Source: Martinezella hainanensis
GTDB lineage: Bacteria > Pseudomonadota > Alphaproteobacteria > Rhizobiales > Rhizobiaceae
NCBI RefSeq assembly: GCF_900094555.1
Contig: NZ_FMAC01000004.1
Coordinates: forward strand, 186,001 to 250,000
Reading direction: 5' to 3'
DNA: 64,000 nucleotides
Part shown: piece by piece, positions 56,052 through 64,000 of the stretch
How the letters are laid out: the number at the start of each line of letters is the position of its first letter
Numbering within the stretch: the stretch's first letter is position 1
Notes under the pieces: model-generated
What the model was told of the DNA's origin: nothing
Seen by the model: the letters and a program-made list of their open reading frames with translations, nothing else
Database searches by the model: none
Made by a program: the position numbers and the translations under genes

Positions 56052-57233
56052 ATGAGCAGTTCATCCATCGTCGTCGCCAGCGCTGCCCGCACTGCGGTCG
56101 GTTCGTTCAATGGTGCTTTTGCGACCGTTGCGGCGCATGAACTCGGCGCTGCCGCGATCAAGGGGGCGCTGGAGCGCGCCGGCGTTGATGCCAAGGAAGT
56201 TGACGAAGTGATTCTCGGCCAGGTGCTTCAGGCCGGCGAAGGCCAGAACCCGGCCCGCCAGGCCGCGATGAAGGCCGGCATTCCGCAGGAAGCGACCGCC
56301 TGGGGCGTGAACCAGCTTTGCGGCTCCGGCCTGCGCGCCGTCGCACTCGGCCTGCAGCAGATCGCAACGGGTGACGCGAAGATCATCGTCGCCGGCGGCC
56401 AGGAAGCGATGTCGATGGCGCCGCATGCCGCAAATCTTCGCTCCGGCACCAAGATGGGCGACATGAAGATGATCGACACCATGATCAAGGATGGTTTGAC
56501 GGACGCCTTCTACGGCTATCACATGGGTATCACGGCGGAAAATATCGCCCGCCAATGGCAGCTTTCGCGCGAGGAGCAGGACCAGTTTGCCGTTTCCTCG
56601 CAGAACAAGGCCGAAGCCGCGCAAAAGGCTGGCCGCTTCAAGGATGAAATCGTCCCCTTCACGATCCAGACGCGCAAGGGCGATATCATCGTTGATGCCG
56701 ACGAATATATTCGTCACGGCGCGACGATGGAGGCCATGGCAAAGCTGCGTCCGGCCTTCGACAAGGAAGGTTCTGTCACCGCCGGCAATGCTTCCGGCCT
56801 CAATGACGGCGCGGCTGCCGCCGTGCTGATGACCGAGGCGGAAGCCTCGCGCCGCGGTATCCAGCCGCTTGCCCGCATCGTCTCCTGGGCGACGGCCGGC
56901 GTCGATCCGCAGATCATGGGCACAGGGCCGATCCCGGCCTCTCGCAAGGCCCTGGAAAAGGCCGGCTGGTCCGCCAGCGACCTCGATCTCGTCGAAGCCA
57001 ATGAGGCGTTTGCGGCTCAGGCCTGCGCCGTCAACAAGGACCTCGGCTGGGATACATCGATCGTCAACGTCAATGGCGGCGCGATCGCTATCGGCCACCC
57101 GATCGGCGCCTCCGGCGCCCGCGTCCTCAATACGCTGCTGTTCGAAATGAAGCGCCGCGGCGCCCGCAAGGGGCTCGCTACCCTGTGCATCGGCGGCGGC
57201 ATGGGTGTCGCTATGTGCTTCGAGGCGCTCTAG
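56052..57233 (+). CDS. phaA: Acetyl-CoA acetyltransferase (beta-ketothiolase)
   Basis: 393 residues from the ATG at 56052 (AGGAGG upstream). Nucleophile Cys90 in [10 protein letters not shown], His349 in [10 protein letters not shown] and Cys379 in LCIGGGMG complete the thiolase triad. Condenses two acetyl-CoA to acetoacetyl-CoA, the first step of polyhydroxybutyrate formation. The gene phaB follows 163 bases later, separated by a palindrome. Confidence 0.96.
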   Translation: MSSSSIVVASAARTAVGSFNGAFATVAAHELGAAAIKGALERAGVDAKEVDEVILGQVLQAGEGQNPARQAAMKAGIPQEATAWGVNQLCGSGLRAVALGLQQIATGDAKIIVAGGQEAMSMAPHAANLRSGTKMGDMKMIDTMIKDGLTDAFYGYHMGITAENIARQWQLSREEQDQFAVSSQNKAEAAQKAGRFKDEIVPFTIQTRKGDIIVDADEYIRHGATMEAMAKLRPAFDKEGSVTAGNASGLNDGAAAAVLMTEAEASRRGIQPLARIVSWATAGVDPQIMGTGPIPASRKALEKAGWSASDLDLVEANEAFAAQACAVNKDLGWDTSIVNVNGGAIAIGHPIGASGARVLNTLLFEMKRRGARKGLATLCIGGGMGVAMCFEAL

Positions 57234-57246
57234 AATCAAGCAAGTA

Positions 57247-57294
57247 GAGCATGACGTCGTCCGAAAACCGCTCACGCTTTTCGGCATCATGCTC
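57247..57294. repeat. GAGCATGA...TCATGCTC palindrome between phaA and phaB
   Basis: GAGCATGACGTCGTCCGAAA at the left and TTTTCGGCATCATGCTC at the right form a 48-base imperfect palindrome around CCGCTCACGC. A repeat type frequently met in Rhizobium intergenic DNA; here it may make a processed mRNA stem. Confidence 0.65.
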
Positions 57295-57396
57295 CAAGGC
57301 GTCTCGAACGGAATTTTCCGGAAGAAGTGATGAAAGCGGAGCGGGCGACCCGGCATTCGGGCGTCCAGTCTCCGCAGCAACAAAGGGGAGTGGCAC

Positions 57397-58122
57397 ATGA
57401 GCAAAGTGGCATTGGTAACCGGGGGTACGCGCGGCATCGGCGCCGCTATTTCGATGGCGCTGCACAATGCAGGCTATAAGGTGGCGGCAACCTATGCCGG
57501 CAATGACGAGAAGGCCCGGGCTTTCCACGATGTGACCGGCATCTCCGTTCACAAGTGGGATGTCACTGACTACGAGGCCTGCGGCAAGGGTATCGCCAAG
57601 ATCGAGCACGATCTCGGCCATGTCGAAATTCTGGTCAACAATGCCGGGATCACCCGCGACGCCATGTTCCACAAGATGACCCCGCAGCAGTGGCACGAGG
57701 TCATCAATACCAACCTCACCGGCCTCTTCAACATGACGCACCATGTCTGGCAGGGCATGCGCGACCGCAGCTTCGGCCGCGTCATCAACATCTCCTCGAT
57801 CAATGGTCAGAAGGGACAGATGGGGCAGGCGAACTATTCTGCCGCCAAGGCCGGCGATCTCGGCTTCACCAAAGCGCTGGCGCAGGAAGGCGCTGCCAAG
57901 AACATCACGGTCAACGCGATTTGCCCTGGCTATATCGGTACGGAGATGGTGCTGGCGGTGCCGGAGAAAGTGCTGAACGAGCGTATCATCCCGCAGATCC
58001 CCGTGGGGCGTCTCGGCGAGCCGGAGGAAATCGCCCGCATCGCGGTCTTCCTTGCCAGCGATGATGCCGGTTTCATCACGGGATCGACGATAACAGCCAA
58101 TGGCGGCCAGTTCTTCGTCTAA
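57397..58122 (+). CDS. phaB: Acetoacetyl-CoA reductase
   Basis: 241 residues, classical SDR. TGGTRGIGAA cofactor loop, NNAGITRDAMFHKM, catalytic Ser134, Tyr147 and Lys151 (NISSINGQKG, YSAAKAG), and ITVNAICPGYIGTEMV. Uses NADPH to form (R)-3-hydroxybutyryl-CoA. GGGGAGTGGCAC precedes the ATG. Confidence 0.95.
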   Translation: MSKVALVTGGTRGIGAAISMALHNAGYKVAATYAGNDEKARAFHDVTGISVHKWDVTDYEACGKGIAKIEHDLGHVEILVNNAGITRDAMFHKMTPQQWHEVINTNLTGLFNMTHHVWQGMRDRSFGRVINISSINGQKGQMGQANYSAAKAGDLGFTKALAQEGAAKNITVNAICPGYIGTEMVLAVPEKVLNERIIPQIPVGRLGEPEEIARIAVFLASDDAGFITGSTITANGGQFFV

Positions 58123-58353
58123 GTGATTTCAGGAAAAGCGCAGGGCAGTTTCTCGCCCGGAGCCGCGTAGAGGCAATGAAATGGAGCGGTTCAAGCCTTC
58201 ACCGAAGGCTGAGCCGCTCCAACTCGTTTATGGGATGGATGTTTATGGGATGGATGAAGTTAGCGGCCTAAAGCACGTTGCGATCTTTCAGCTTCGCTTC
58301 TCACGCTCTGGTGCCTTTCCGCTTTTCTTCGAATCGCGAAAACGCTCTATCCC

Positions 58354-58476
58354 TTTGTTTTTACGCAATTCTCGACGGAAAACCGTTCTGCACTTTTCCT
58401 GGAGTTGCTCTGGGTCTTTAATTTTGCGCATGTCCTTGCCGCAAAACCGCTGCACACTTTTGTGCCGCATGTTTTA
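58354..58476. repeat. Two adjoining rhizobial intergenic repeats downstream of phaB
   Basis: 58354-58410 is a copy of the ACGCAATTC..GACGGAAAACCG..CTTTTCCTGGAGTTGC type seen at 6352 and 50255. Directly behind, 58424-58476 carries GCGCATGTCCTTGCCGCAAA then ACCGCTGCACAC and TTTTGTGCCGCATG, an imperfect palindrome of a second type. The preceding stretch 58123-58353 has no gene that I can support, only a degenerate inverted piece around 58131. Confidence 0.55.
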
Positions 58477-58486
58477 AGCCCGGCAA

Positions 58487-58660
58487 TCATCCCCGGTTTG
58501 AATTTGCCTGCTGTCGCTGCCGTGGCTTGAATTCCAGGATAACGGCTTCAAGGGCTATCTGCCGCTTCTCCTTGCCTCGTGCTCTTGCCGCGCTTGCGAG
58601 CGCGTAGAAAGTTGTGCCGATGAGCGCGAGTGCTGCAATGCTTGCGATGATTGCGGCCAT
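58487..58660 (-). CDS. Small membrane protein, 57 aa
   Basis: ATG at 58660 with GAAAGGA seven bases upstream, stop TGA at 58489-58487. Sequence begins MAAIIASIAALALIGTTFYA, one membrane helix, then a basic stretch (RARGKEKRQ), a short helix IALEAVILEF and a Gln/Arg tail. No family recognised. Too short for most gene finders; ribosome site and clean hydrophobic/basic organisation support it. Same strand as two other mini-proteins downstream. Confidence 0.6.
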   Translation of the reverse strand: MAAIIASIAALALIGTTFYALASAARARGKEKRQIALEAVILEFKPRQRQQANSNRG

Positions 58661-58808
58661 GATGCCGTTCCTTTCTCAAAACACTGCTACCTTCCCGCGA
58701 TTAATGGCGCGGGAAGAAGATTTCCTTGGGGAACCGTCGTTCCCTGAATTTGTTCCAACAGATGGTCCTGACCGGCCCTCAAGAACGATCGGTCAGGCGA
58801 TGTTGGCC

Positions 58809-59063
58809 TTAGCGGCAACGAGCCTCGTAACGGCGACCATAGCGGTCGCGATAGATGCAATAGCCGCGGCGATCTTCCGAGCGTCCGATGAGGTTGCCGA
58901 CCACGCCGCCAGCGACTGCGCCGACAGCGGCGCCACCCCAGCTATGCGTGGCAACGCCGCCGATGAGCGCGCCGGTACCGGCGCCGATGGCCGTGCCCTT
59001 TTCCGTTGATGTGCACGACGCCAATGCGCCGACGAGGGCGATCGCGACGATGATCTTCTTCAT
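58809..59063 (-). CDS. Glycine-zipper lipoprotein, OsmB-like
   Basis: 84 residues. Signal peptide with lipobox LASC (MKKIIVAIALVGALASCTST), then the glycine zipper AIGAGTGALIGGVATH, GGAAVGAVAGGVVGNLIG, and a polar basic tail ending YEARCR. Expected lipid-anchored, outer or inner membrane. GGGAG upstream of the ATG. Role in envelope stress inferred from the family. Confidence 0.85.
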   Translation of the reverse strand: MKKIIVAIALVGALASCTSTEKGTAIGAGTGALIGGVATHSWGGAAVGAVAGGVVGNLIGRSEDRRGYCIYRDRYGRRYEARCR

Positions 59064-59109
59064 GGTGTTAGCTCCCTGGTGTTGCGAGGTTTGGATAGTA
59101 ACCTGTGGA

Positions 59110-59265
59110 TCAGATCCGCCCCATCAATAACAGAATGAGGACAATGACGAGAACAAGCCCGAGACCGCCCGATGGGCCGTACCCCCACGCCCGGCTGTAA
59201 CCCCAGCTGGGTAGTGCGCCAATCAGCAGCAGAATCAGTATGACAAGCAATACCGTACCAAGCAT
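59110..59265 (-). CDS. DUF3309 family mini membrane protein
   Basis: 51 residues from the ATG at 59265, with GGAGGAGA upstream. MLGTVLLVILILLLIGALPS, WGYSRAWGYGPSGGLG, then a second helix LVLVIVLILLLMGRI; a textbook DUF3309 protein. Function unknown. Longer in-frame start at 59385 lacks the ribosome site. Confidence 0.85.
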   Translation of the reverse strand: MLGTVLLVILILLLIGALPSWGYSRAWGYGPSGGLGLVLVIVLILLLMGRI

Positions 59266-59532
59266 GTTATGTCTCCTCCATGTCCATCGCTTGAATATCC
59301 CGCCAATATCGCTGTTCGATCCGGCGTTATCCTTCCAGCGGCTCGAGCTCAAATCTGTTTCCAGTGAATGGGCTGAGTTCCTCAATTCTGTTCATAGAAA
59401 CTTGCGTGCTCGATAATTGTTCCGGCTAAGAAATAAAAATGCGGGCACACAGCGGCCCGGATGGCCACTGAAACGTTAACGTGAACACGTCGTACGGCGG
59501 TTGCGGGAGCAGTGCGAGATCTGCTTCTATGG

Positions 59533-59547
59533 TTAAAATATGATTAA
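59533..59547 (+). promoter_or_regulatory. CtrA-type binding site TTAA-N7-TTAA
   Basis: TTAAAATATGATTAA at 59533-59547 fits the full alphaproteobacterial CtrA consensus of two TTAA halves seven bases apart. Nearest units: repeat copy 1 begins 19 bases downstream. Confidence 0.45.
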
Positions 59548-59565
59548 AATACAATAGGTTGCGGT

Positions 59566-60327
59566 GAACGAAACGGGAAAGGCCCGATGTCTGTGATTCG
59601 TCGGCGATTCGTTCTCTCTTTGGGCTTGGGTTAACGGCGAGCCTTCCCCGGGCGCGCCGTCATCGGTGGAAGCAGGGCGAAGCGGAACCGAAGGCGGATC
59701 ACAGAGGTGGTGCTTCCATCAACCGATTGGTTAGTTTGCAGCAGGCTTGCGGGTGGCTCGTCTATTCGTGCAGCGCTACTTCGCGATGTTGTTCCGGCGA
59801 AATACAACAGGTAGCCGTGAACAAATATGACACCTGCCCTTATCCGCCATTCGTCACCGATTCGTTCCGGCTTTGGTCGCTGTGTTAACGATTGCACCTT
59901 TTGCGTGCATTTGTTGATTCATTATAGCTGGGCTCGCTAAAAGGTTAATCGCAATCGCAGATTCGGCCCGGATTCGGGTCTCAACCATTCAGAGTCCTGC
60001 ATGTCCTTGCTGGGGAAACGCTAGATGTTGTGGAGAACAAAAGCGGAATCGCTTGGAATCCGCGATTCGTCTCCGATTCGTTCCGGCTTTGACCTATTTG
60101 TTAATATTCCCAGCGGATTGACGAGAAATGCCGCTATTTACAAATAATTAACCATGATTTGACGTGAAATTTCGCTGGCCGGGGATTCTCCGCTTGACTC
60201 CTTTTTCCATGGAAAAGCTGCGTAAACAAGATTCAGCATTTGGTGGGAATCTTTTCATTGAAATCCATATGTAGTCGTGAACAAATAAGGAACTCATCGG
60301 AGTCAGCGATTCGTCTCCGATTCGTTC
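59566..60327 (+). repeat. Four ordered copies of a 49-base spaced motif
   Basis: Copies at 59566-59614, 59819-59867, 60035-60083 and 60279-60327. Each begins GAAC and, exactly 29 bases later, has [GC]ATTCGTC-N2-CGATTCGTTC, ending GTTC, so the unit is bounded by GAAC/GTTC. GTGAACAAA-like sequence surrounds the first GAAC and, in copies 1-3, TTAA[CT] follows 16-17 bases after GTTC. Start-to-start distances are 253, 216 and 244. Between the copies the DNA is not obviously similar. Confidence 0.85.
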
Positions 60328-60535
60328 TCAAGCTGTTCCGGAATCGCCGGGACTCGCATGGGATGCAGTGGAAATGTATCTTATGGTTGAAGCGATCAAA
60401 TATGAAATCGATTGTTGCCGTATCTGTTTTTTCATTCAGGTCTTGCCTTTGTCACATATGGTCGTCATCTGTTCGTTTCCTCCAGGAGGAACATGCTGAT
60501 CGGAAGACGGCGGTTTCTCGCCCATGCACGGACCT

Positions 60536-63500
60536 ATGACTCAGACTTCGCAGCCCATGATCCTGAGCGGACGCGGCGTGACCGCGGTGCTCGGACCGAC
60601 CAATACCGGCAAGACCCATTATGCCATCGAGCGCATGGTGGCGCACGGCAGCGGCGTGATCGGCCTGCCGCTGCGGCTGCTTGCGCGCGAGGTCTATACG
60701 CGCGTGGTCGAAAAGGTCGGAGCGCACAATGTCGCGCTCGTCACCGGCGAGGAGAAAATCTCGCCGCCGAATGCACGCTTTTCGGTCTGCACCGTCGAAG
60801 CCATGCCGCGTGATACGCGCGCCTCCTTCGTTGCGATCGACGAGGTCCAGCTTGCCGGCGACTTGGAGCGTGGGCATATCTTCACCGACCGTATCCTGCA
60901 TCTGCGCGGGCGCGATGAAACGCTGCTGCTCGGCGCAGGCACCATGCGGCCGATCCTCGAGCAGCTTTTGCCTGGCATTACCGTCCTGGAACGGCCAAGG
61001 CTGTCGCACCTGTTTTACGCCGGGCAGAAGAAGATCACCCGCCTGCCGCAGCGCACGGCGATCGTCGCCTTTTCCGCCGATGAGGTCTATGCGATCGCGG
61101 AGCTCATACGCCGCCAGCGCGGCGGTGCCGCCGTCGTCCTCGGGGCGCTCAGCCCACGCACCCGCAATGCGCAGGTGGCGCTCTATCAGGCTGGCGATGT
61201 CGAATATTTGGTTGCGACCGATGCGATCGGCATGGGTCTCAATCTCGATGTCGATCACGTCGCCTTCGCCCAGGATCGCAAGTTCGACGGCTATCAGTTT
61301 CGCAACCTCAATCCGGCCGAGCTCGGCCAGATTGCCGGTCGCGCCGGTCGCCATCTCAAGGACGGCACCTTCGGCGTGACGGGGCAGGTCGATCCTTTCG
61401 ACGACGAACTCGTGCGTCGGATCGAAGGACACGAATTCGACATGGTCAAGGTGCTGCAATGGCGCACCAAAGAACTGAATTTTGCTTCGATCGCGGCACT
61501 GCGCAGCAGTTTGGAAGACGCGCCTCGCGTGCAGGGCTTGACGCGGGCGCTGCCTGCGGTAGACCAGCAGGCGTTGGAATATCTGTCACGCGATCTGGAG
61601 ATAGTCGATCTTGCCAGCAACCCGGCCAGGGTTGAGAAATTGTGGGAGGCCTGTGCGCTTCCCGACTATCGGCGCATTACGCCTGCCCAGCACGCCGATC
61701 TCATTGCTGCCCTCTTTTCCGATCTCGTGCGCTATGGCACGGTGAAAGAGGATTTCCTTGCCGAACAGGTGCATCGCGCCGATCGGACGGATGGCGAGAT
61801 CGACACGCTTTCGGCGCGAATCGCGCAGATAAGGACTTGGACCTATGTGTCGAACCGGCCCGGCTGGCTTGCCGATCCGACACACTGGCAAGAAAAGACG
61901 CGGGAAATCGAAGATCGATTGTCAGACGCGTTACATGAGAGGTTGACGAAACGCTTTGTTGATCGCAGGACATCTGTGCTCATGAAGCGCCTGAGAGAGA
62001 ATGCGATGCTGGAAGCTGAAATCAGTGTGAATGGAGATGTCTTCGTTGAGGGACATCATGTGGGACAGTTGACCGGATTCCGGTTCACGCCTATCGCAGG
62101 GACCGAAGGGCCGGATGCCAAGGCTGTTCAGACGGCCTCGCAGAAGGCGCTGGCGCTGGAATTCGAGGCACGTGCCGCACGTCTGCATGCGGCCGGCAAC
62201 GGCGATCTCGCCATCAGCGCCGATGGTCTCGTGCGCTGGCTGGGCGACCCCGTGGCGCGGCTGTCGGGCAGTGATCACGTCATGCGTCCGCGCGTCATCC
62301 TGCTTGCCGACGAGCAGCTGACGGGCAATGCGCGCGATCATGTGGCCGCTCGCATCGAGCGTTTCGTGAACCATCATATCAGCACGATCCTGAAGCCGCT
62401 CGACGATTTGCAGCGTGCCGAGGATCTGCAGGGCCTTGCCAAGGGGCTGGCCTTCCAGCTCGTGGAAAATCTCGGCGTTCTGTTCCGCCGCGACGTCACC
62501 GAAGAAGTGAAGTCGCTGGATCAGGACGGTCGCGCTTCCATGCGCCGCTATGGCGTTCGTTTCGGCGCATACCATATTTTCGTGCCTGCACTGCTGAAGC
62601 CGGCTCCGGCCGAACTCATCACGCTGCTCTGGGCGCTGAAGAACGACGGTCTGGACAAGCCGGGCTATGGCGATCTGATTCCGGTTCTGGCTGCCGGCCG
62701 CACCTCGGTTGTCACCGATCCAGGCTATGAGCGCACATTCTACAAGCTCGCGGGCTTCCGGTTCCTCGGCAAGCGCGCGGTGCGCATCGACATTCTGGAG
62801 CGCCTGGCGGATCTCATTCGTCCGTTGCTGCAGTGGAAGCCCGGCCAGGCGTCGCGCCCCGAAGGCGCTTATGACGGCCGCCGCTTCACGACGACGACCG
62901 CGATGCTCTCCATCCTCGGCGCAACGCTCGAGGATATGGAGGAAATCCTCAAGGGTCTCGGTTACCGCGCCGATTCGGTAAAGGCCGAAGAGGCGACAGC
63001 CTTCCTCGCGCAGCAGGATGCGGCGGCTGCACCGGCGGCGCCGGCTGCGGACGCCGTTGCCGAAAAGGCAGATCACGATGATGCCGATGCCGCGAGCGAA
63101 GAGCCGGCTAAGGAAGTAGAAGTCGTTTCGCAGGAAACGGCAGCTCCCGCCGAGGCACCTGTCGAGACAGAGGCCGCTGTGGCTGTGGAAGCTGTTGCCG
63201 TTGCGGAAGTTACCGCAGAGCCGACGGAACCGAAGCCGGTTCTGCTCTGGCGCTTGGGTGGCCGCAGCGACAATCAGCAGCGTCAAGGTGGCCGTGGCCA
63301 TGGCGATCGTCGCGGCCAGCAGGGCGAGGGACGTGGTCACCACGGCAATCGTCGTAGCGGTGGCGGTGGCGAACAGCAGGCGGCCGGTGAAGGCAATCGC
63401 GAAGGCGGTCGTGATCGCCGTGACGGACGCGACAATCGTGAGGCTCGCGGCGGCGACAAGGGTCCGCGCGGCAACCGCGAAGGCGGTCGTCCGCAGCATC

Positions 63501-63679
63501 AGGGCAATCGCGGTGATCGTCAGGACCGTGGCGAACGCAACGACCGGAACGATCGCAACAATCGCGGCGCGTCGCAGCCGCTGCGCTTCGAGGCCAAGCC
63601 GCCGCGCAAGGAAAAGCCGATCGATCCGGATTCTCCTTTCGCCAAGCTCGCTGCCCTCAAGGAGCAGATGAAGAAATAG
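60536..63679 (+). CDS. SUV3-like DEAD/H helicase with Arg/Gly-rich tail
   Basis: About 1047 residues. Motif I GPTNTGKTHYA, motif II AIDEVQLAGD, GAGTMRPILE, motif V/VI region VATDAIGMGLNLDVDHVAFA and QIAGRAGRH, all of the SUV3/MgpS-type superfamily 2 RNA helicases. Residues ~820-900 form an Ala/Glu/Val-rich linker and ~905-1015 an RGG/DRRG-type low-complexity tail that should bind RNA; the end (PIDPDSPFAKLAALKEQMKK) is conserved. ATG at 60536 (or 60524) is weakly served: the strong AGGAGG at 60484-60489 points to an ATG at 60493 in another frame. Three bases separate it from the S4 gene. Confidence 0.9.
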   Translation: MTQTSQPMILSGRGVTAVLGPTNTGKTHYAIERMVAHGSGVIGLPLRLLAREVYTRVVEKVGAHNVALVTGEEKISPPNARFSVCTVEAMPRDTRASFVAIDEVQLAGDLERGHIFTDRILHLRGRDETLLLGAGTMRPILEQLLPGITVLERPRLSHLFYAGQKKITRLPQRTAIVAFSADEVYAIAELIRRQRGGAAVVLGALSPRTRNAQVALYQAGDVEYLVATDAIGMGLNLDVDHVAFAQDRKFDGYQFRNLNPAELGQIAGRAGRHLKDGTFGVTGQVDPFDDELVRRIEGHEFDMVKVLQWRTKELNFASIAALRSSLEDAPRVQGLTRALPAVDQQALEYLSRDLEIVDLASNPARVEKLWEACALPDYRRITPAQHADLIAALFSDLVRYGTVKEDFLAEQVHRADRTDGEIDTLSARIAQIRTWTYVSNRPGWLADPTHWQEKTREIEDRLSDALHERLTKRFVDRRTSVLMKRLRENAMLEAEISVNGDVFVEGHHVGQLTGFRFTPIAGTEGPDAKAVQTASQKALALEFEARAARLHAAGNGDLAISADGLVRWLGDPVARLSGSDHVMRPRVILLADEQLTGNARDHVAARIERFVNHHISTILKPLDDLQRAEDLQGLAKGLAFQLVENLGVLFRRDVTEEVKSLDQDGRASMRRYGVRFGAYHIFVPALLKPAPAELITLLWALKNDGLDKPGYGDLIPVLAAGRTSVVTDPGYERTFYKLAGFRFLGKRAVRIDILERLADLIRPLLQWKPGQASRPEGAYDGRRFTTTTAMLSILGATLEDMEEILKGLGYRADSVKAEEATAFLAQQDAAAAPAAPAADAVAEKADHDDADAASEEPAKEVEVVSQETAAPAEAPVETEAAVAVEAVAVAEVTAEPTEPKPVLLWRLGGRSDNQQRQGGRGHGDRRGQQGEGRGHHGNRRSGGGGEQQAAGEGNREGGRDRRDGRDNREARGGDKGPRGNREGGRPQHQGNRGDRQDRGERNDRNDRNNRGASQPLRFEAKPPRKEKPIDPDSPFAKLAALKEQMKK

Positions 63680-63682
63680 GCC

Positions 63683-64000
63683 ATGACGGACGAGAAACAG
63701 CCATTTACCGGTTCGCGCCAGCGCATCGACAAATGGCTGTTCTTTGCTCGCATGGTGAAATCCCGGTCGCTGGCGCAGCTCTATGTGCAGAACGGCAGTG
63801 TCAGGGTGAATGGCGAGCGGGTCGTGCAGCCGAGCTTCGGTGTCAAGATTGGCGACCGCATAGAACTGTCTCTGGAGCGTCGGGACGTCGTCCTGATCGT
63901 ACGCGCACCCGGCGATCGCAGGGGGCCTTTCGAAGAAGCCAGGCTGCTTTACGAAGATCTGACCCCACCGCCGGATGAGACAAAACGTCTCACCCCTTTC
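63683..64000 (+). CDS. S4-domain RNA-binding protein (HslR-like), cut by the window edge
   Basis: 106 codons from the ATG at 63683 and no stop before the edge. RQRIDKWLFFARMVKSRSLA, QLYVQNGSVRVNGERV and FGVKIGDRIEL are the S4 fold as in Hsp15/HslR, which binds stalled 50S subunits with nascent chains. The charged C-terminal part is incomplete. Starts three bases after the helicase stop, so the two RNA-related genes form an operon. Confidence 0.88.
   Translation, partial: MTDEKQPFTGSRQRIDKWLFFARMVKSRSLAQLYVQNGSVRVNGERVVQPSFGVKIGDRIELSLERRDVVLIVRAPGDRRGPFEEARLLYEDLTPPPDETKRLTPF

Larger units (their letters stand above)
59386..60535. other. 1.1-kb non-coding region, repeat-bearing and rich in GANTC sites
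   Basis: No credible gene on either strand. Distinctly lower G+C than flanking coding DNA. Between 59595 and 60355 I count 20 GANTC sites (59595, 59606, 59859, 59916, 59960, 59971, 59992, 60046, 60056, 60064, 60075, 60184, 60196, 60230, 60247, 60300, 60308, 60319, 60341, 60351); chance would give about three. GANTC is methylated by CcrM in alphaproteobacteria. It lies upstream of the helicase gene and downstream of divergent DUF3309. Confidence 0.75.

Noticed and set aside
59386..60535. Chromosomal origin of replication
   Set aside because: GANTC and CtrA-type sites fit, but there is no hemE or other origin neighbour, no DnaA-box cluster (only a TTATCCGCC-like piece near 59840) and no clear AT-rich unwinding element.
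60412..60813. 133-codon plus frame overlapping the helicase start
   Set aside because: Its second half is an out-of-frame reading of helicase motif I. Kept only as a finding because of the AGGAGG before ATG 60493.
61931..63499. Minus-strand 522-codon frame inside the helicase gene
   Set aside because: Antisense shadow; Ala/Thr/Arg repeats reflect the RGG tail on the other strand.
1..64000. tRNA, rRNA, CRISPR arrays, insertion sequences and prophage genes
   Set aside because: Looked for cloverleaf ends, regular short repeats with spacers, transposases and phage proteins; none could be supported. The four-copy motif at 59.5-60.3 kb has spacings over 200 bases and is not a CRISPR.

Overview
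The window reads as chromosomal DNA of an alphaproteobacterium of the family Rhizobiaceae (Rhizobium sensu lato). The evidence is the cyclic beta-1,2-glucan pair ndvB/ndvA, a LuxR-type regulator placed between ndvA and pyruvate carboxylase (the expR position I recall from Sinorhizobium meliloti), the phaR/phaA/phaB block next to rpmF, the high G+C coding style, and several intergenic palindromes of types common in this family. Naming rests on motif recognition and remembered gene order; no search was run.

Layout. 1-6.9 kb: a nucleotide-sugar dehydrogenase cut by the left edge, a periplasmic ClpP-fold-like protein, a DUF1275 membrane protein, galE overlapped by a sulfatase/phosphonate monoester hydrolase, and a DUF1993 protein. 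7.3-10.9 kb: a three-gene CUT2 sugar (possibly inositol) ABC importer with a terminator. 11.1-17.4 kb: an M19 dipeptidase followed by a five-gene peptide/nickel-type ABC importer. 17.5-18.9 kb: two very small proteins and a non-coding leader region. 18.9-31.1 kb: the cyclic glucan block, ndvB and an OpgC-like succinyltransferase convergent with ndvA. 31.4-37.2 kb: an orphan LuxR regulator (ExpR-like), pyc, an MBL-fold hydrolase and a GNAT enzyme. 37.2-41.0 kb, minus strand: an amino-acid ABC importer and, downstream of it, a Bcr/CflA efflux gene with its own short leader peptide and terminator. 41.4-47.2 kb: an accessory-looking stretch with a CE2-type esterase plus acyltransferase, a chloramphenicol-phosphotransferase-like kinase, and a tetR/doxX/flavodoxin cassette lying between a decayed fragment of an eamA gene and the intact eamA. 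47.5-54.9 kb: MFS, ispG, LysE, ispA, mtgA, a 2H phosphoesterase, a GST and rpmF. 55.2-58.1 kb: phaR divergent from phaA-phaB. 58.5-59.3 kb: three tiny minus-strand membrane proteins. 59.3-60.5 kb: a long non-coding region with an ordered four-copy repeat. 60.5-64.0 kb: an SUV3-like helicase and an S4-domain protein cut by the right edge.

How the genes work together. NdvB makes and cyclises beta-1,2-glucan, NdvA exports it and the OpgC-like protein probably decorates it. PhaA and PhaB make 3-hydroxybutyryl-CoA for polyhydroxybutyrate and PhaR is the matching regulator. IspG and IspA serve isoprenoid supply, MtgA peptidoglycan. Two ABC importers and the dipeptidase point to scavenging of sugars and peptides.

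Two places deserve most attention. First, 59.5-60.36 kb contains four copies of a spaced motif (GAAC, then exactly 29 bp to an ATTCGTC..CGATTCGTTC block), 20 GANTC (CcrM) sites and one TTAA-N7-TTAA (CtrA-type) site. Second, 38.5-38.7 kb contains a probably leaderless 18-residue leader peptide rich in Leu/Val, a hairpin and an intrinsic terminator just before a Bcr/CflA efflux gene, which looks like a ribosome-mediated attenuator.
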